Assembly (NCBI RefSeq): GCF_001895025.1
Contig: NZ_BCXI01000001.1
Span: 186,001 to 250,000, forward strand
Reading direction: 5' to 3'
Source of the DNA: Rhodococcus zopfii NBRC 100606 = JCM 9919
Lineage (GTDB): Bacteria; Actinomycetota; Actinomycetes; Mycobacteriales; Mycobacteriaceae
Length of the DNA: 64,000 bases
In this document: positions 27,554 to 35,660 of the stretch, in pieces
How positions within the stretch are numbered: the stretch's first letter is position 1
Layout: the number at the start of each line of letters is the position of its first letter
Position numbers and translations under genes: made by a program
Notes under the pieces: generated by a model
Database searches by the model: none
What the model saw: the letters and a program-made list of their open reading frames with translations, nothing else
Told to the model about the DNA's origin: nothing

Positions 27554-27649
27554 CACTCGAGAGTAACCACCGCGGCAGGCATCCCTCCCGCGCACGCTCG
27601 CCGGGCATCGTCGAGAACCCCGACGACCTGCGTTGTCCTGGACCTCGGA

Positions 27650-29266
27650 TCAACTGAACGTGGACTTCAGGTAGGTGGTGACACCGTCGGCGTCGGGCTC
27701 ACCCTGCCGGAATCCGAGATAGCCGTCGGGCCGCACCACGAACACGCTGCTGTGACCGCTCATCCCGTAGGCCTGCGCGAACTCGCCGTCCCGGTCCCGG
27801 ACGAGCGGCAGAACGGTGTCGTCGACCGCCGCCTCGGGGGACGCGACGAGGTAGGTGTCGAGGTGTCCGTGTGCGGCCGCGGCGGCCGCGGCAGCGACCG
27901 CTTCGAGATGCGCCAGCTCCTCAGGGCCGACGGACCGATCGGCGTACAGCACGAGCGTGTGACGTTCCCCGCCGAGGAGGGTGAACAGCCGGAACGGGAA
28001 CGACACGGCGTCGCGGGTGAGGCCGCGCGCGTCGGGTGCCCGCGACCCCGGTGCGGCCGAGGAGCCGTCGTCGTCGCCTGCGACGAGCGGACTGTCCGCG
28101 TAGCGGATGAGCAGCTGCGCCTCCCGGCGGATCACGTAGCCGGGATCGGTCTCCCCCGCGCCGATGCCTTCGCGTGCGCTGCGCACAGTCCGGCCCACGA
28201 CCTCCTCACCGACCGGGCGTCGTTCCGCGTCGTAGGTGTCGGTCAGTCCGGGCGCGCCGACGCCGGCCACCGCGAGCGCGAGTTTCCATGCCAGGTTGTG
28301 CGCGTCCTGGATGCCGGTGTTCATGCCCTGCGCGCCGGTCGGCGGATGAATGTGTGCGGCGTCGCCCGCCACGAACACCCGCCCGCGCCCGTAGGAATCG
28401 ACGATGCGGTGGTTGATCTTGAATACCGACGACCAGCGCAGGTTCGACGCGCGGACCGGTTCGGGCGAGAGACGATCGAGAACGGCCTGGATGTGGTGCA
28501 ATTCGGGCTTGCGGCCACCTTCGAATCCGTGCTCGACGTTGTCGGCGGACGCGGTACCTGCCGCGAGTTCGTCGGGCACCAGCATCGACATGCGGTAGCG
28601 GCGCCTGCCGGGCAACGGGATGCACACCAGCAGGTCGTCGGTGACGCCGTCGGTGACGTGCATCGACCGGATGCCCCATCCGTGGGGCTGCGACCAGTCG
28701 ACCTCGACATCACCGAGCATGTACTGCTCGGTGAACGCCGCGCCCTCGAAGGTCAGGCCCAGGGTCTTGCGCACCACACTGTGCGCGCCGTCGCACCCGG
28801 CGAGGTACTGTGCGCGGACCGTCTCGTCGCCGTCCGGTCCGGTGAGCACGGCAGTCACACCGTCGTGGTCCTGCTCGAACGACGTCAGCCGCGTTCCCCG
28901 CTCGACCCGGGTGCCGAGCGACCGCAACCGTTCGGCGAGGACACGTTCGGTCTCGTACTGCGGGATACCGACGAAGCCGAAGGGCACGTCCGGCGGCAGC
29001 GACAGCTCGAGTCGCATCTGCTCGGCCCCGTTCACGTAGACGATCTGACCCCGCATCCGGATGGCGGCATCGAGGATGGGGCGGAGCACACCCATGGCCT
29101 CGAACACCTCCAGGGTGCGGGGCTGCACACCGACCGCCTTCGCGTACCGCGGTGGCTCCAGGAGCGGGTCGACGATACGGCAGTCGACGCCCCGCCTGCG
29201 CAATTCGATTGCCGCGGTGAGACCTATCGGGCCTGCGCCCACCACCAACACGTCGGGATCGGACAC
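27650..29266 (-). CDS. FAD-dependent aromatic-ring monooxygenase (PheA/TfdB type)
   Basis: A 538-residue flavoprotein hydroxylase. DVLVVGAGPIGLTAAIELRR is the FAD-binding GxGxxG. AGCDGAHSVVRKTLG is the DG motif. GRVFVAGDAAHIHPPTGAQG is the GD motif that contacts the flavin ribityl chain. The C-terminal thioredoxin-like domain from about 410 (RLFTLLGGERHTLVLYADRS) is typical of phenol 2-monooxygenase-type enzymes. I chose GTG 29266 because GAGG lies 8 bases upstream. Substrate cannot be read from the sequence; a phenolic or polyketide-like aromatic is likely. It lies 28 bases downstream of the fusion hydrolase stop in the same direction after a short gap, so they may be co-expressed. Confidence 0.85.
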   Translation of the reverse strand: MSDPDVLVVGAGPIGLTAAIELRRRGVDCRIVDPLLEPPRYAKAVGVQPRTLEVFEAMGVLRPILDAAIRMRGQIVYVNGAEQMRLELSLPPDVPFGFVGIPQYETERVLAERLRSLGTRVERGTRLTSFEQDHDGVTAVLTGPDGDETVRAQYLAGCDGAHSVVRKTLGLTFEGAAFTEQYMLGDVEVDWSQPHGWGIRSMHVTDGVTDDLLVCIPLPGRRRYRMSMLVPDELAAGTASADNVEHGFEGGRKPELHHIQAVLDRLSPEPVRASNLRWSSVFKINHRIVDSYGRGRVFVAGDAAHIHPPTGAQGMNTGIQDAHNLAWKLALAVAGVGAPGLTDTYDAERRPVGEEVVGRTVRSAREGIGAGETDPGYVIRREAQLLIRYADSPLVAGDDDGSSAAPGSRAPDARGLTRDAVSFPFRLFTLLGGERHTLVLYADRSVGPEELAHLEAVAAAAAAAAHGHLDTYLVASPEAAVDDTVLPLVRDRDGEFAQAYGMSGHSSVFVVRPDGYLGFRQGEPDADGVTTYLKSTFS

Positions 29267-29394
29267 GGGCACCGCCTCACCACGAGAAAGTTCATCGCCC
29301 AGTATGCGCAGGGGGCGCGGGGCCGGTGGCACGATTCGTCCGAATCCCGGAATCGGTGTCGTCAGCACGTTTCGCGACGGCCGTGCAGGTCACC

Positions 29395-30990
29395 TCAGGT
29401 CGGGACGTGTGCTCCGAGGAAGTCGTCGATCGCCTGCACGACCTCCGCGGTCTGTTCGTCGTGTGGGTTGTGCCCGGCGTGATCGATGATCCGCAGTGAC
29501 GAGCCGGGAATGCCGGCCGCCAGCTCATGCTGGCATTGCGGTGGGAAGACGAAGTCGTCGCGGCCGCCGAGAACCAGGGTGGGGACTGCGATCTCGCCGA
29601 GACGGTCGACGATCGACCAGCCCTTCAGCAGGTGGCGACCGGCGAAGATGAGCGGCTCGGGCCTCGGTCTCGAACGCCACGCGCCGGTTGCGAGTTCGCG
29701 GGCCAGCACCCCGAGGCTGTAGTGGTGAAAGTATGCGCGCCCGATCCGGGCGAAGATCGGGTAGTACTCGCGGGGAGTGAACTCGCCGGTGAACCAGCGC
29801 CGGACCAACTCGGCGTCCGCGCGACCGAAGCCGCGTTCGAGGACGACCTCGGCCGCGTTGTGCCGTTGCCAGCGACTGTCGGCGCCGACATCGAGCAGGA
29901 CGAGGTTCGTGACGCGGTCGGGGTGGCGCAACGCGTACTCGAGCGCGACCTGCCCGCCGAACGAGTGCCCGAGCACCGCCCACCGCTCGAAACCGAGATG
30001 TTCACGCAGAGCGTCGGCGTCCGCAGTCAGGTTCTCCCAGGTCATCGACTCGACGGGCGCCCCGACCGAGCGTCCGTTGCAGCGATGGTCGTAGAAGACG
30101 AGGGTGTATCGATCCGCGAACGTGCGCAGGGACTGCATCGTCCACAAGTCGGCGGACGGTCCGCCGTGCATGATCACCAGCGGCGGACCCTGCCCGACGA
30201 CATCGACGTAGAGGTGGGTGTCCCGAATCGCAATGCGGCCGGGTCGAACGCGGCGCAGGCCGGCTCGTGAGGTGGCCCGCCGCCCGGCCGAGTCCGTCGC
30301 CGGTGCGGTCGTCGGCTCCGGTGTTCGACAGGCTCGTTCGATGTTGCGTTTGAGAACACTCAACATGCGCGCCTGCATGATCCACACGACCGGGGGGAAG
30401 AGCCAGAAATACACGAACTGTGCCACCCGGCGCGGACGGCCTGCCTGATACCCGCTGACGAGAAGGCGCGTGCGCCGGCCGGGCAACTCCGTCAGCTGAA
30501 AGCCCCACCATCCTTCGAGATAGGCGGGCGGGCGAGGTCGCCGGGGATCGAGGGTTTGTCCCCGCAGATCGCTCAGTCCGTGGAGACCGAGAAAACGGTT
30601 CTCTTCCAGCGTCGCAACGGTATACGCGTTTCGGGGCCCCGCACCGGGCAGCCAGTACTCGAGGGTGTCTCCGCACCGGAGGTCCTGCCACTCCGGATGA
30701 ACCCGCCGCGCGCTGGAACGGCCCGCGTTGTCCAGGTGATCCCACGAGTACCAGCCGCCCCGGTTCCAGCCCATCTGCACCAACCACGGCCAGACCTGCT
30801 CGGGCGGTGCGTCGATGGTCACGGCCATGGCTCCCGATCTGTCGCCGTCGGGCACCATCTCGGCGCCGGGAAACGGTCCCGTGAGTTCGTTGCCGGTGGC
30901 TCCCCATCGCACGAGCCGGGGGCGTATCAGGCCTGCGTAGATCGCGGCCGCCGCGGCGCCCGTGATCGCAACGGCCGGTGCGATTGCCAT
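29395..30990 (-). CDS. Fusion of a membrane-anchored SRPBCC domain and an alpha/beta hydrolase
   Basis: A 531-residue protein. It starts with one membrane helix (IAPAVAITGAAAAAIYAGLI). An SRPBCC (START-like) lipid-binding-fold domain follows at about 50-185 (VTIDAPPEQVWPWLVQMGWN, then GGWYSWDHLDN). A second hydrophobic stretch (VAQFVYFWLFPPVVWIMQA) lies around 190-215. From 255 it is a complete alpha/beta hydrolase: oxyanion HGGP at about 275, nucleophile GHSFGG (Ser at about 343), Asp in GGRDDFVFP and His in DHAGHNP. The HGGP resembles proline iminopeptidases and related hydrolases. ATG 30990 is chosen; a TTG 12 codons upstream is possible. No frameshift joins the two parts; they are one continuous frame. 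Confidence 0.8.
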   Translation of the reverse strand: MAIAPAVAITGAAAAAIYAGLIRPRLVRWGATGNELTGPFPGAEMVPDGDRSGAMAVTIDAPPEQVWPWLVQMGWNRGGWYSWDHLDNAGRSSARRVHPEWQDLRCGDTLEYWLPGAGPRNAYTVATLEENRFLGLHGLSDLRGQTLDPRRPRPPAYLEGWWGFQLTELPGRRTRLLVSGYQAGRPRRVAQFVYFWLFPPVVWIMQARMLSVLKRNIERACRTPEPTTAPATDSAGRRATSRAGLRRVRPGRIAIRDTHLYVDVVGQGPPLVIMHGGPSADLWTMQSLRTFADRYTLVFYDHRCNGRSVGAPVESMTWENLTADADALREHLGFERWAVLGHSFGGQVALEYALRHPDRVTNLVLLDVGADSRWQRHNAAEVVLERGFGRADAELVRRWFTGEFTPREYYPIFARIGRAYFHHYSLGVLARELATGAWRSRPRPEPLIFAGRHLLKGWSIVDRLGEIAVPTLVLGGRDDFVFPPQCQHELAAGIPGSSLRIIDHAGHNPHDEQTAEVVQAIDDFLGAHVPT

Positions 30991-31097
30991 GAGTTCAGCG
31001 TGCGCGCGTTCGTCGAGAGTGCGCAAGGGTGCGGTGGTCCCGTGGTCGTCGACACCGATTCCGATTCCCGATCGGCGGCGCCGAGTACGTTGGAAAT

Positions 31098-31583
31098 ATG
31101 GATGTGGCTACGGACCCCGGGCACGCTTCTGGCAGCGACGACGTGTCGCAAGCGCGAGTGGTGGTCGGCGTCGACGGATCGGACTCGTCGATCGACGCGC
31201 TGCGTTGGGCGGCCCGGCTGGCGCCTTCGCTCGGTGCCACAATCGACGCGACTATCGCGTGGCACCCTGCACACACCTACGGCTTCTACCCGTATCCGGC
31301 CGACTACCGCCCCGATCAGGAGGCCGCCGAGATGCTCTCGGACGCGATTGCCGGCGCATTCGATGGCGTCCCACCGGCCGGGATTGTCGAATCGGTGCGC
31401 GAAGGGCACCCCTCGCAGGTGCTGATCGATGCCGCCCGCCACGCGCAGATGCTCGTCCTCGGCAGTCGTGGCCACGGCGGGTTCTCCGGTCTGCTGCTGG
31501 GCTCGGTCAGCGCCTACTGCGCCGAACACGCCCCCTGTCCGGTTCTGGTGGTGCGCGCGGAAGCCGGAACCTCCGAGCAGTGA
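31098..31583 (+). CDS. Universal stress protein
   Basis: A 161-residue single-domain UspA-fold protein. It has the N-terminal strand VVVGVDGSDSSIDALRWAAR and the ATP-binding signature GSRGHGGFSGLLLGSVSAYC followed by CPVLVVR. The G2xG9xGS/T pattern indicates nucleotide binding. It converges with the second, frameshifted Usp gene. Role: general stress survival; the precise signal is unknown. Confidence 0.88.
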   Translation: MDVATDPGHASGSDDVSQARVVVGVDGSDSSIDALRWAARLAPSLGATIDATIAWHPAHTYGFYPYPADYRPDQEAAEMLSDAIAGAFDGVPPAGIVESVREGHPSQVLIDAARHAQMLVLGSRGHGGFSGLLLGSVSAYCAEHAPCPVLVVRAEAGTSEQ

Positions 31584-31638
31584 CGGGAACCGGGACCATG
31601 CCGTAGCTGCGGATCCTGCGTCGAAGGCCCGGGCCGAT

Positions 31639-31680
31639 GGTTCGCTACGGTCGATGATCGGTTCGCTACGGTCGATGATC
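31639..31680. repeat. 21-bp direct tandem repeat between the two Usp genes
   Basis: Two perfect 21-bp copies (beginning GGTTCGCTACGG and ending GATGATC) lie head to tail across the end of the minus-strand Usp gene, whose TAG stop is inside the second copy. Confidence 0.9.
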
Positions 31681-32564
31681 GCGGTGGGGAGTGCGACAGA
31701 TCAGAACCGGGCAGGGACAGTGATGGGCCAGCGCACGGCTGACCGAGCCGTAGAGTGCCCCCGCGATCCGACCTCGGCCGTGGCTGCCCACGACGATCAG
31801 CTGCGCGCCCTCGGCGCTCGCGCGCAGAACGTGCACCGGTGCCCCCTCCACCACGGCCTCGGTGGTCGGTACCTCGGGGAACCGGCGGCGGGCGAAGGAA
31901 AGCCGCTGCTCGAGCAGCCGATGGGCGTCCCGGGCGAGGGCATCGCGGTCAACGAGGTATTCGACGGTCACGTCCCCGACCTCATGATGGACGGACCAGA
32001 CGCGGACGGCGTGCACCGGCGCCTGCCACAACTGGGCCAGTTCGAATGCTCCGAGTACGGCGGCGTCGCTGAGCTCGCTGCCGTCGATCCCCACCACCAC
32101 CGCCCGCCGGTCGGGAACCTGTCCTGCTCGCCCGTGCCAGATCACAGCCGGGCACACCGATCGCTCGGCGATGTCGAGATAACTTGATGCGAGGAACGCT
32201 GCGAGAGCACCTCCGCCGCTGCCGGGCAGCACAAGCATTCGGGAGTCGATGCTTGCGGCGGTCACCACCTCCGCGGCGCGAGACCGGCGGGCCATTCCTC
32301 GTCGATGTCCAGATCCGGGTACCGGGCTCGGACGGCAGCGGCATGGTCGGGTGTCGAGGTAGCTGCCTCCAGGTTCGGGACGTCCGCAGCCGGCAAGGAG
32401 GAAATCCCACCGGAGGTGGTTTCGCGACACAGTTCAGGACGGAGGTGCACCAGGCGCAGCGTCCACCGTCTCCGCTCCGCTGTGGCCGCGGCCCACATCG
32501 AGGCGTTGCCGGCGTCGCCGGAACAGTCCATTGTCACGGTGACCACAGGATTCGCGCTGCTCAT
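31666..32564 (-). pseudogene. Tandem-domain universal stress protein with one frameshift
   Basis: The first domain starts at ATG 32564 (MSSANPVVTVTMDCSGDA) and runs to DEEWPAGLAP. Its expected continuation (AEVVTAASIDSRMLVLPGS) is in the next frame. Deleting or adding one base at about 32285-32290 restores a protein of about 298 residues. The second domain is complete, with VVVGIDGSELSDAAVLGAF and GSHGRGRIAGALYGSVSRAL. The frameshift could be real decay or a sequencing error in a GC-rich run. As written, only the second domain could be made, from an internal start. Confidence 0.7.
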
Positions 32565-32740
32565 CTCCGCTCTCCCGTTCGTCGGTGCAGCGACCAGTCC
32601 TCTCCCATCGAGGGCGGAACGGACCACATGCTGCGCTCGGTCAGGTGGGTCAGATCGTCGAGATGCTCGCTGGTTGTCAGCGATAGTCCGCGGGCGATCC
32701 GCGAGAACCGCACCCGGCGGCGCCGGCTCAGCGTGATCGG

Positions 32741-33157
32741 TCAGCCGCGGACGGTGTCGGGGGCCAGTTCGGCGATCAGCGCCTCGACGCGGGTTCTGAT
32801 GTTGTCGCGGATCGGGCGCACCGACTCGACGCCCTTGCCGGCGGGGTCCTCGAGTACCCAGTCGCGGTAGCTCTTGCCGGGAAAGACCGGGCAGGTGTCC
32901 CCGCAGCCCATGGTGATCACCACGTCGGAGGCTTCCACGGCGTCGGTGGTGAGGATCTTCGGGGATTGGGTGGAGATGTCGATGCCGACCTCGGCCATGG
33001 CCTGCACGGCGGCAGGGTTGACCTGATCGGCCGGTGCGCTTCCGGCGGAGCGGACCTCGATCGCGTCGCCGGCGAGGGCGGCGAGGAATCCGGCGGCCAT
33101 TTGGGAGCGGCCGGCGTTGTGCACGCAGACGAACAGCACGGACGGTTTGGTGGTCAT
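32741..33157 (-). CDS. arsC: Arsenate reductase of the LMW-phosphatase fold
   Basis: A 138-residue arsenate reductase. The P-loop CVHNAGRS (Cx5R) binds arsenate, and the second redox Cys pair is in TMGCGDTCPVFPG. DWVLEDPAGKG carries the catalytic Asp. In actinobacteria such enzymes use mycothiol or thioredoxin as reductant, and mshC in this window shows that mycothiol is made here. It follows acr3 by 62 bases on the same strand, so it belongs to the arsR-acr3-arsC unit. Confidence 0.9.
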   Translation of the reverse strand: MTTKPSVLFVCVHNAGRSQMAAGFLAALAGDAIEVRSAGSAPADQVNPAAVQAMAEVGIDISTQSPKILTTDAVEASDVVITMGCGDTCPVFPGKSYRDWVLEDPAGKGVESVRPIRDNIRTRVEALIAELAPDTVRG

Positions 33158-33219
33158 CGAAGAACCTTTCGGGCGTCAGGCGGTGGGAATGTCGGTGGAG
33201 TGGGCGGGCAGATCGGCGG

Positions 33220-34287
33220 CTATCCCGGGGTGGAGACGGCGAAGCGTTTGCGCAGGGCGAGCGAAACGTAGACCAGGCCGACGAGGACGGGCACCTCGAT
33301 GAGCGGCCCGACGACGCCCGCGAGGGCCTGCCCGGAGGTGACGCCGAAGGTGGCGATGGCCACGGCGATGGCGAGTTCGAAGTTGTTGCCGGCCGCGGTG
33401 AACGCGAGGGTGGTGGTGCGTTCGTAGCTCAGCCCGGCGAGCTTGCCGAGGACGAATCCGCCGCCCCACATGAGCGCGAAGTACGCGAGCAGCGGCAGGG
33501 CGATGCGGGCAACGTCGAGCGGTTGCGAGGTGATCCGATCGCCTTGCAGGGCGAACAGGATCACGATGGTGAACAGCAGCCCGTACAGCGCCCACGGGCC
33601 GATGCGCGGCAGGAAGGTCTGTTCGTACCAGGTGCGGCCCTTGGCCTTCTCGCCGAACCGGCGGGTGAGGTATCCGGCGAGCAGGGGGATGCCGAGGAAG
33701 ATCAGCACCGACTTGGCGATCTGCCACGGCGAGACGTCGAGTGTGGTCTGTTCGAGGCCGAGCCAGCCGGGTAGCACCGACAGGTAGAACCAGCCGAGGA
33801 CGGCGAACATGAGCACCTGGAACACCGAGTTGATCGCCACCAGGACCGCGGCGGCTTCGCGGTCACCGCAGGCGAGGTCGTTCCAGATGATCACCATCGC
33901 GATGCAGCGGGCCAGACCGACGATGATCAGGCCGGTGCGGTACTCGGGCAGATCCGGCAGCAGCAGCCAGGCCAGGGCGAACATCAGCGCCGGGCCGACG
34001 ATCCAGTTCAGCACCAGGGAGGTGACCAGCAGCCGGCGGTCGCCGGTGACGGTGTCCAGCCGGTCGTACCGGACCTTGGCCAGCACCGGATACATCATGA
34101 TCAGCAGGCCGAGCGCGATCGGCAGGGAGATCCCGTCGACCTCGATGAAACTCAAAGCCTCGCCCAGGCCTGGGATCAGCCGGCCCAGCAGCAGACCGGC
34201 AGCCATCGCCACACCGATACAAGCCGGCAGGAACCGGTCGAGGGTGGAGAGTCCGGCGACGACGGGATTGTGGGTCGCGGTGCTCAC
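33220..34287 (-). CDS. acr3: Arsenite efflux permease of the ACR3 family
   Basis: A 355-residue, 10-helix membrane carrier exporting arsenite. The conserved Cys of the ACR3 family is in GLARCIAMVIIWNDLACGD, and the C-terminal Glu block is FTAAGNNFELAIAVAIATFG. GTG 34287 overlaps the arsR stop as GTGA, so translation is coupled to the repressor. Together with the arsA gene on the divergent arm, ATP-driven efflux is conceivable, but ArsA normally partners ArsB and pairing with Acr3 is less usual. Confidence 0.93.
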   Translation of the reverse strand: MSTATHNPVVAGLSTLDRFLPACIGVAMAAGLLLGRLIPGLGEALSFIEVDGISLPIALGLLIMMYPVLAKVRYDRLDTVTGDRRLLVTSLVLNWIVGPALMFALAWLLLPDLPEYRTGLIIVGLARCIAMVIIWNDLACGDREAAAVLVAINSVFQVLMFAVLGWFYLSVLPGWLGLEQTTLDVSPWQIAKSVLIFLGIPLLAGYLTRRFGEKAKGRTWYEQTFLPRIGPWALYGLLFTIVILFALQGDRITSQPLDVARIALPLLAYFALMWGGGFVLGKLAGLSYERTTTLAFTAAGNNFELAIAVAIATFGVTSGQALAGVVGPLIEVPVLVGLVYVSLALRKRFAVSTPG

Positions 34288-34691
34288 GAGACGGTCTTTT
34301 CGAGACGAGCGGGCGGGACGGTAGCGCAGGCAGAGTCGGACAGCACGCCGGATTCGACGGCCAACACGGCCGAGAGCCGGTCGAGCGCCGACGGGATGAC
34401 CCGGTAGTACACCCAGGTGCCGCGGCGCTCGCAGTCCAGAAGCCCGGCCTCGCGCAGCACCTTCAGGTGGTGGGAGATGGTCGGTTGGGACAGGTCGAAC
34501 GCCGGGGAGATGTCGCACACGCAGCTCTCGCCGCCGGTGTGGCTGGCGATCAGGCTCAGCATCCGCAGGCGAACGGGATCACCCAGGGCCTTGAACATCC
34601 GCGCCAGATCACCTGCCCAGTCGGAGGTGAGGGGTGCACGGGCCAGCGGCGGGCAGCACGGTTCGCCCCGGTTCGACGATTGATTCGGCAT
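34284..34691 (-). CDS. arsR: ArsR family arsenite-responsive repressor
   Basis: A 135-residue winged-helix repressor. The metal site is in the recognition-helix region, [15 protein letters not shown] (CVC), directly before the DNA-reading helix [15 protein letters not shown]. Additional Cys residues (EPCCPP near the N terminus, SACATV near the C terminus) may complete a three-Cys arsenite site, as in some actinobacterial ArsR. It starts the minus-strand ars unit and faces the divergent arsC-arsD frame over an inverted repeat. Confidence 0.92.
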   Translation of the reverse strand: MPNQSSNRGEPCCPPLARAPLTSDWAGDLARMFKALGDPVRLRMLSLIASHTGGESCVCDISPAFDLSQPTISHHLKVLREAGLLDCERRGTWVYYRVIPSALDRLSAVLAVESGVLSDSACATVPPARLEKTVS

Positions 34692-34700
34692 GCGTCTATA

Positions 34701-34727
34701 TTGACGGTTGTCGAACTACAGCGTCAA
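34701..34727. promoter_or_regulatory. Candidate ArsR operator between the divergent ars units
   Basis: TTGACG, 15 bases, CGTCAA: perfect 6-bp arms, starting 9 bases beyond the arsR ATG. A second imperfect repeat (TTGACGGTTGTCGAA) overlaps it. Position and half-sites fit ArsR control of both directions; the exact site is inference. Confidence 0.45.
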
Positions 34728-34771
34728 ACGAACAGCCGGTGAACCGGCCGGATATGAAAGGACTCGCCCCT

Positions 34772-35611
34772 GTGCCCACCCCCTCGGTGCTGTTCGTCTG
34801 CGTGAAGAACGGCGGAAAGTCCCAGATGGCCGCAGCGTTGATGCGTAAAGCAGCCGGCAACCGCATCGCCGTGTACTCGGCCGGGACCGACCCGGGAACC
34901 GCACTCAACGCCCTGTCCGTGAAGGTCCTCGACGAGGTCGGCGCCCCCGTTGCCGGCGAACACCCGAAACCGATCGATCCGCAGCGACTGCGCACCGTCG
35001 ACCTGATCGTCACCCTGGGCCGCGAAGCCCACCTCGACGCCCCCGCCGGCGCGGTCGTGGAGAACTGGGACACCGACGAACCGTCCGACCGCGGCATCGA
35101 CGGGATCGAACGCATGCGCCTGGTCCGCGACGACATCGCCGCCCGTGTCCACACCCTGGCCGCCCGCCTGCTCGACCCTATCCCCGCCCCCAACCGACAT
35201 CCCTCCAGGAGGAACCCCGTGCCCACCATCGCGGTCTTCGAACCCGCCCTCTGCTGCAACACCGGCGTGTGCGGCGACGACGTCGACCAGAACCTGGTGA
35301 CCTTCACCGCCGACCTGGCCTGGCTGACCGACCGGGGTGCGGCCATCACGCGCCACAACCTCGCCAACGATCCGCTCGCCTTCGCTCATCACCCGATCGT
35401 GAAGCGGTTTCTGGAACTGTCCGGCTCGGCCGGGCTGCCGCTGGTCCTCGTCGACGACGTCACCGTGCTCACCGGCCGCTACCCGGACCGGGCCGAACTC
35501 GTCTCGTGGGCCGGCCTCGACATCCCGGCCGCCCCGACCGGTGCCACGATCCTGGCCCTCGACGACACCACCGACGCCGGCTCCTGCTGCGGCCCCACCG
35601 GATGCTGCTGA
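34772..35611 (+). CDS. ArsC-like phosphatase-fold domain and ArsD-like domain in one continuous frame
   Basis: A 279-residue frame. Residues 1-140 resemble LMW-phosphatase-type arsenate reductases, but the P-loop is CVKNGGKS (Lys in place of Arg) and no second redox Cys pair is seen. Residues about 150-279 are an ArsD metallochaperone: [11 protein letters not shown] has the vicinal and third Cys residues, and the end is SCCGPTGCC. ArsD hands As(III) to ArsA, encoded next. GTG 34772 is chosen because AAAGGA precedes it; ATG 34754 is possible. An internal AGGAGG and GTG at 35219 could also make ArsD alone, so this may be a fusion or two genes without an intervening stop. Confidence 0.75.
   Translation: MPTPSVLFVCVKNGGKSQMAAALMRKAAGNRIAVYSAGTDPGTALNALSVKVLDEVGAPVAGEHPKPIDPQRLRTVDLIVTLGREAHLDAPAGAVVENWDTDEPSDRGIDGIERMRLVRDDIAARVHTLAARLLDPIPAPNRHPSRRNPVPTIAVFEPALCCNTGVCGDDVDQNLVTFTADLAWLTDRGAAITRHNLANDPLAFAHHPIVKRFLELSGSAGLPLVLVDDVTVLTGRYPDRAELVSWAGLDIPAAPTGATILALDDTTDAGSCCGPTGCC
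35207..35221 (+). promoter_or_regulatory. Internal ribosome binding site and start for ArsD
   Basis: A perfect AGGAGG lies 6 bases before an in-frame GTG ([13 protein letters not shown]), inside the ArsC-ArsD frame. It would allow free ArsD to be made beside, or instead of, a fused product. Confidence 0.6.
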
Positions 35612-35660
35612 CCGACCCCCTTCCGTCACCGATTCGCCCGCGCTCGAGGAGTCTTCACCC

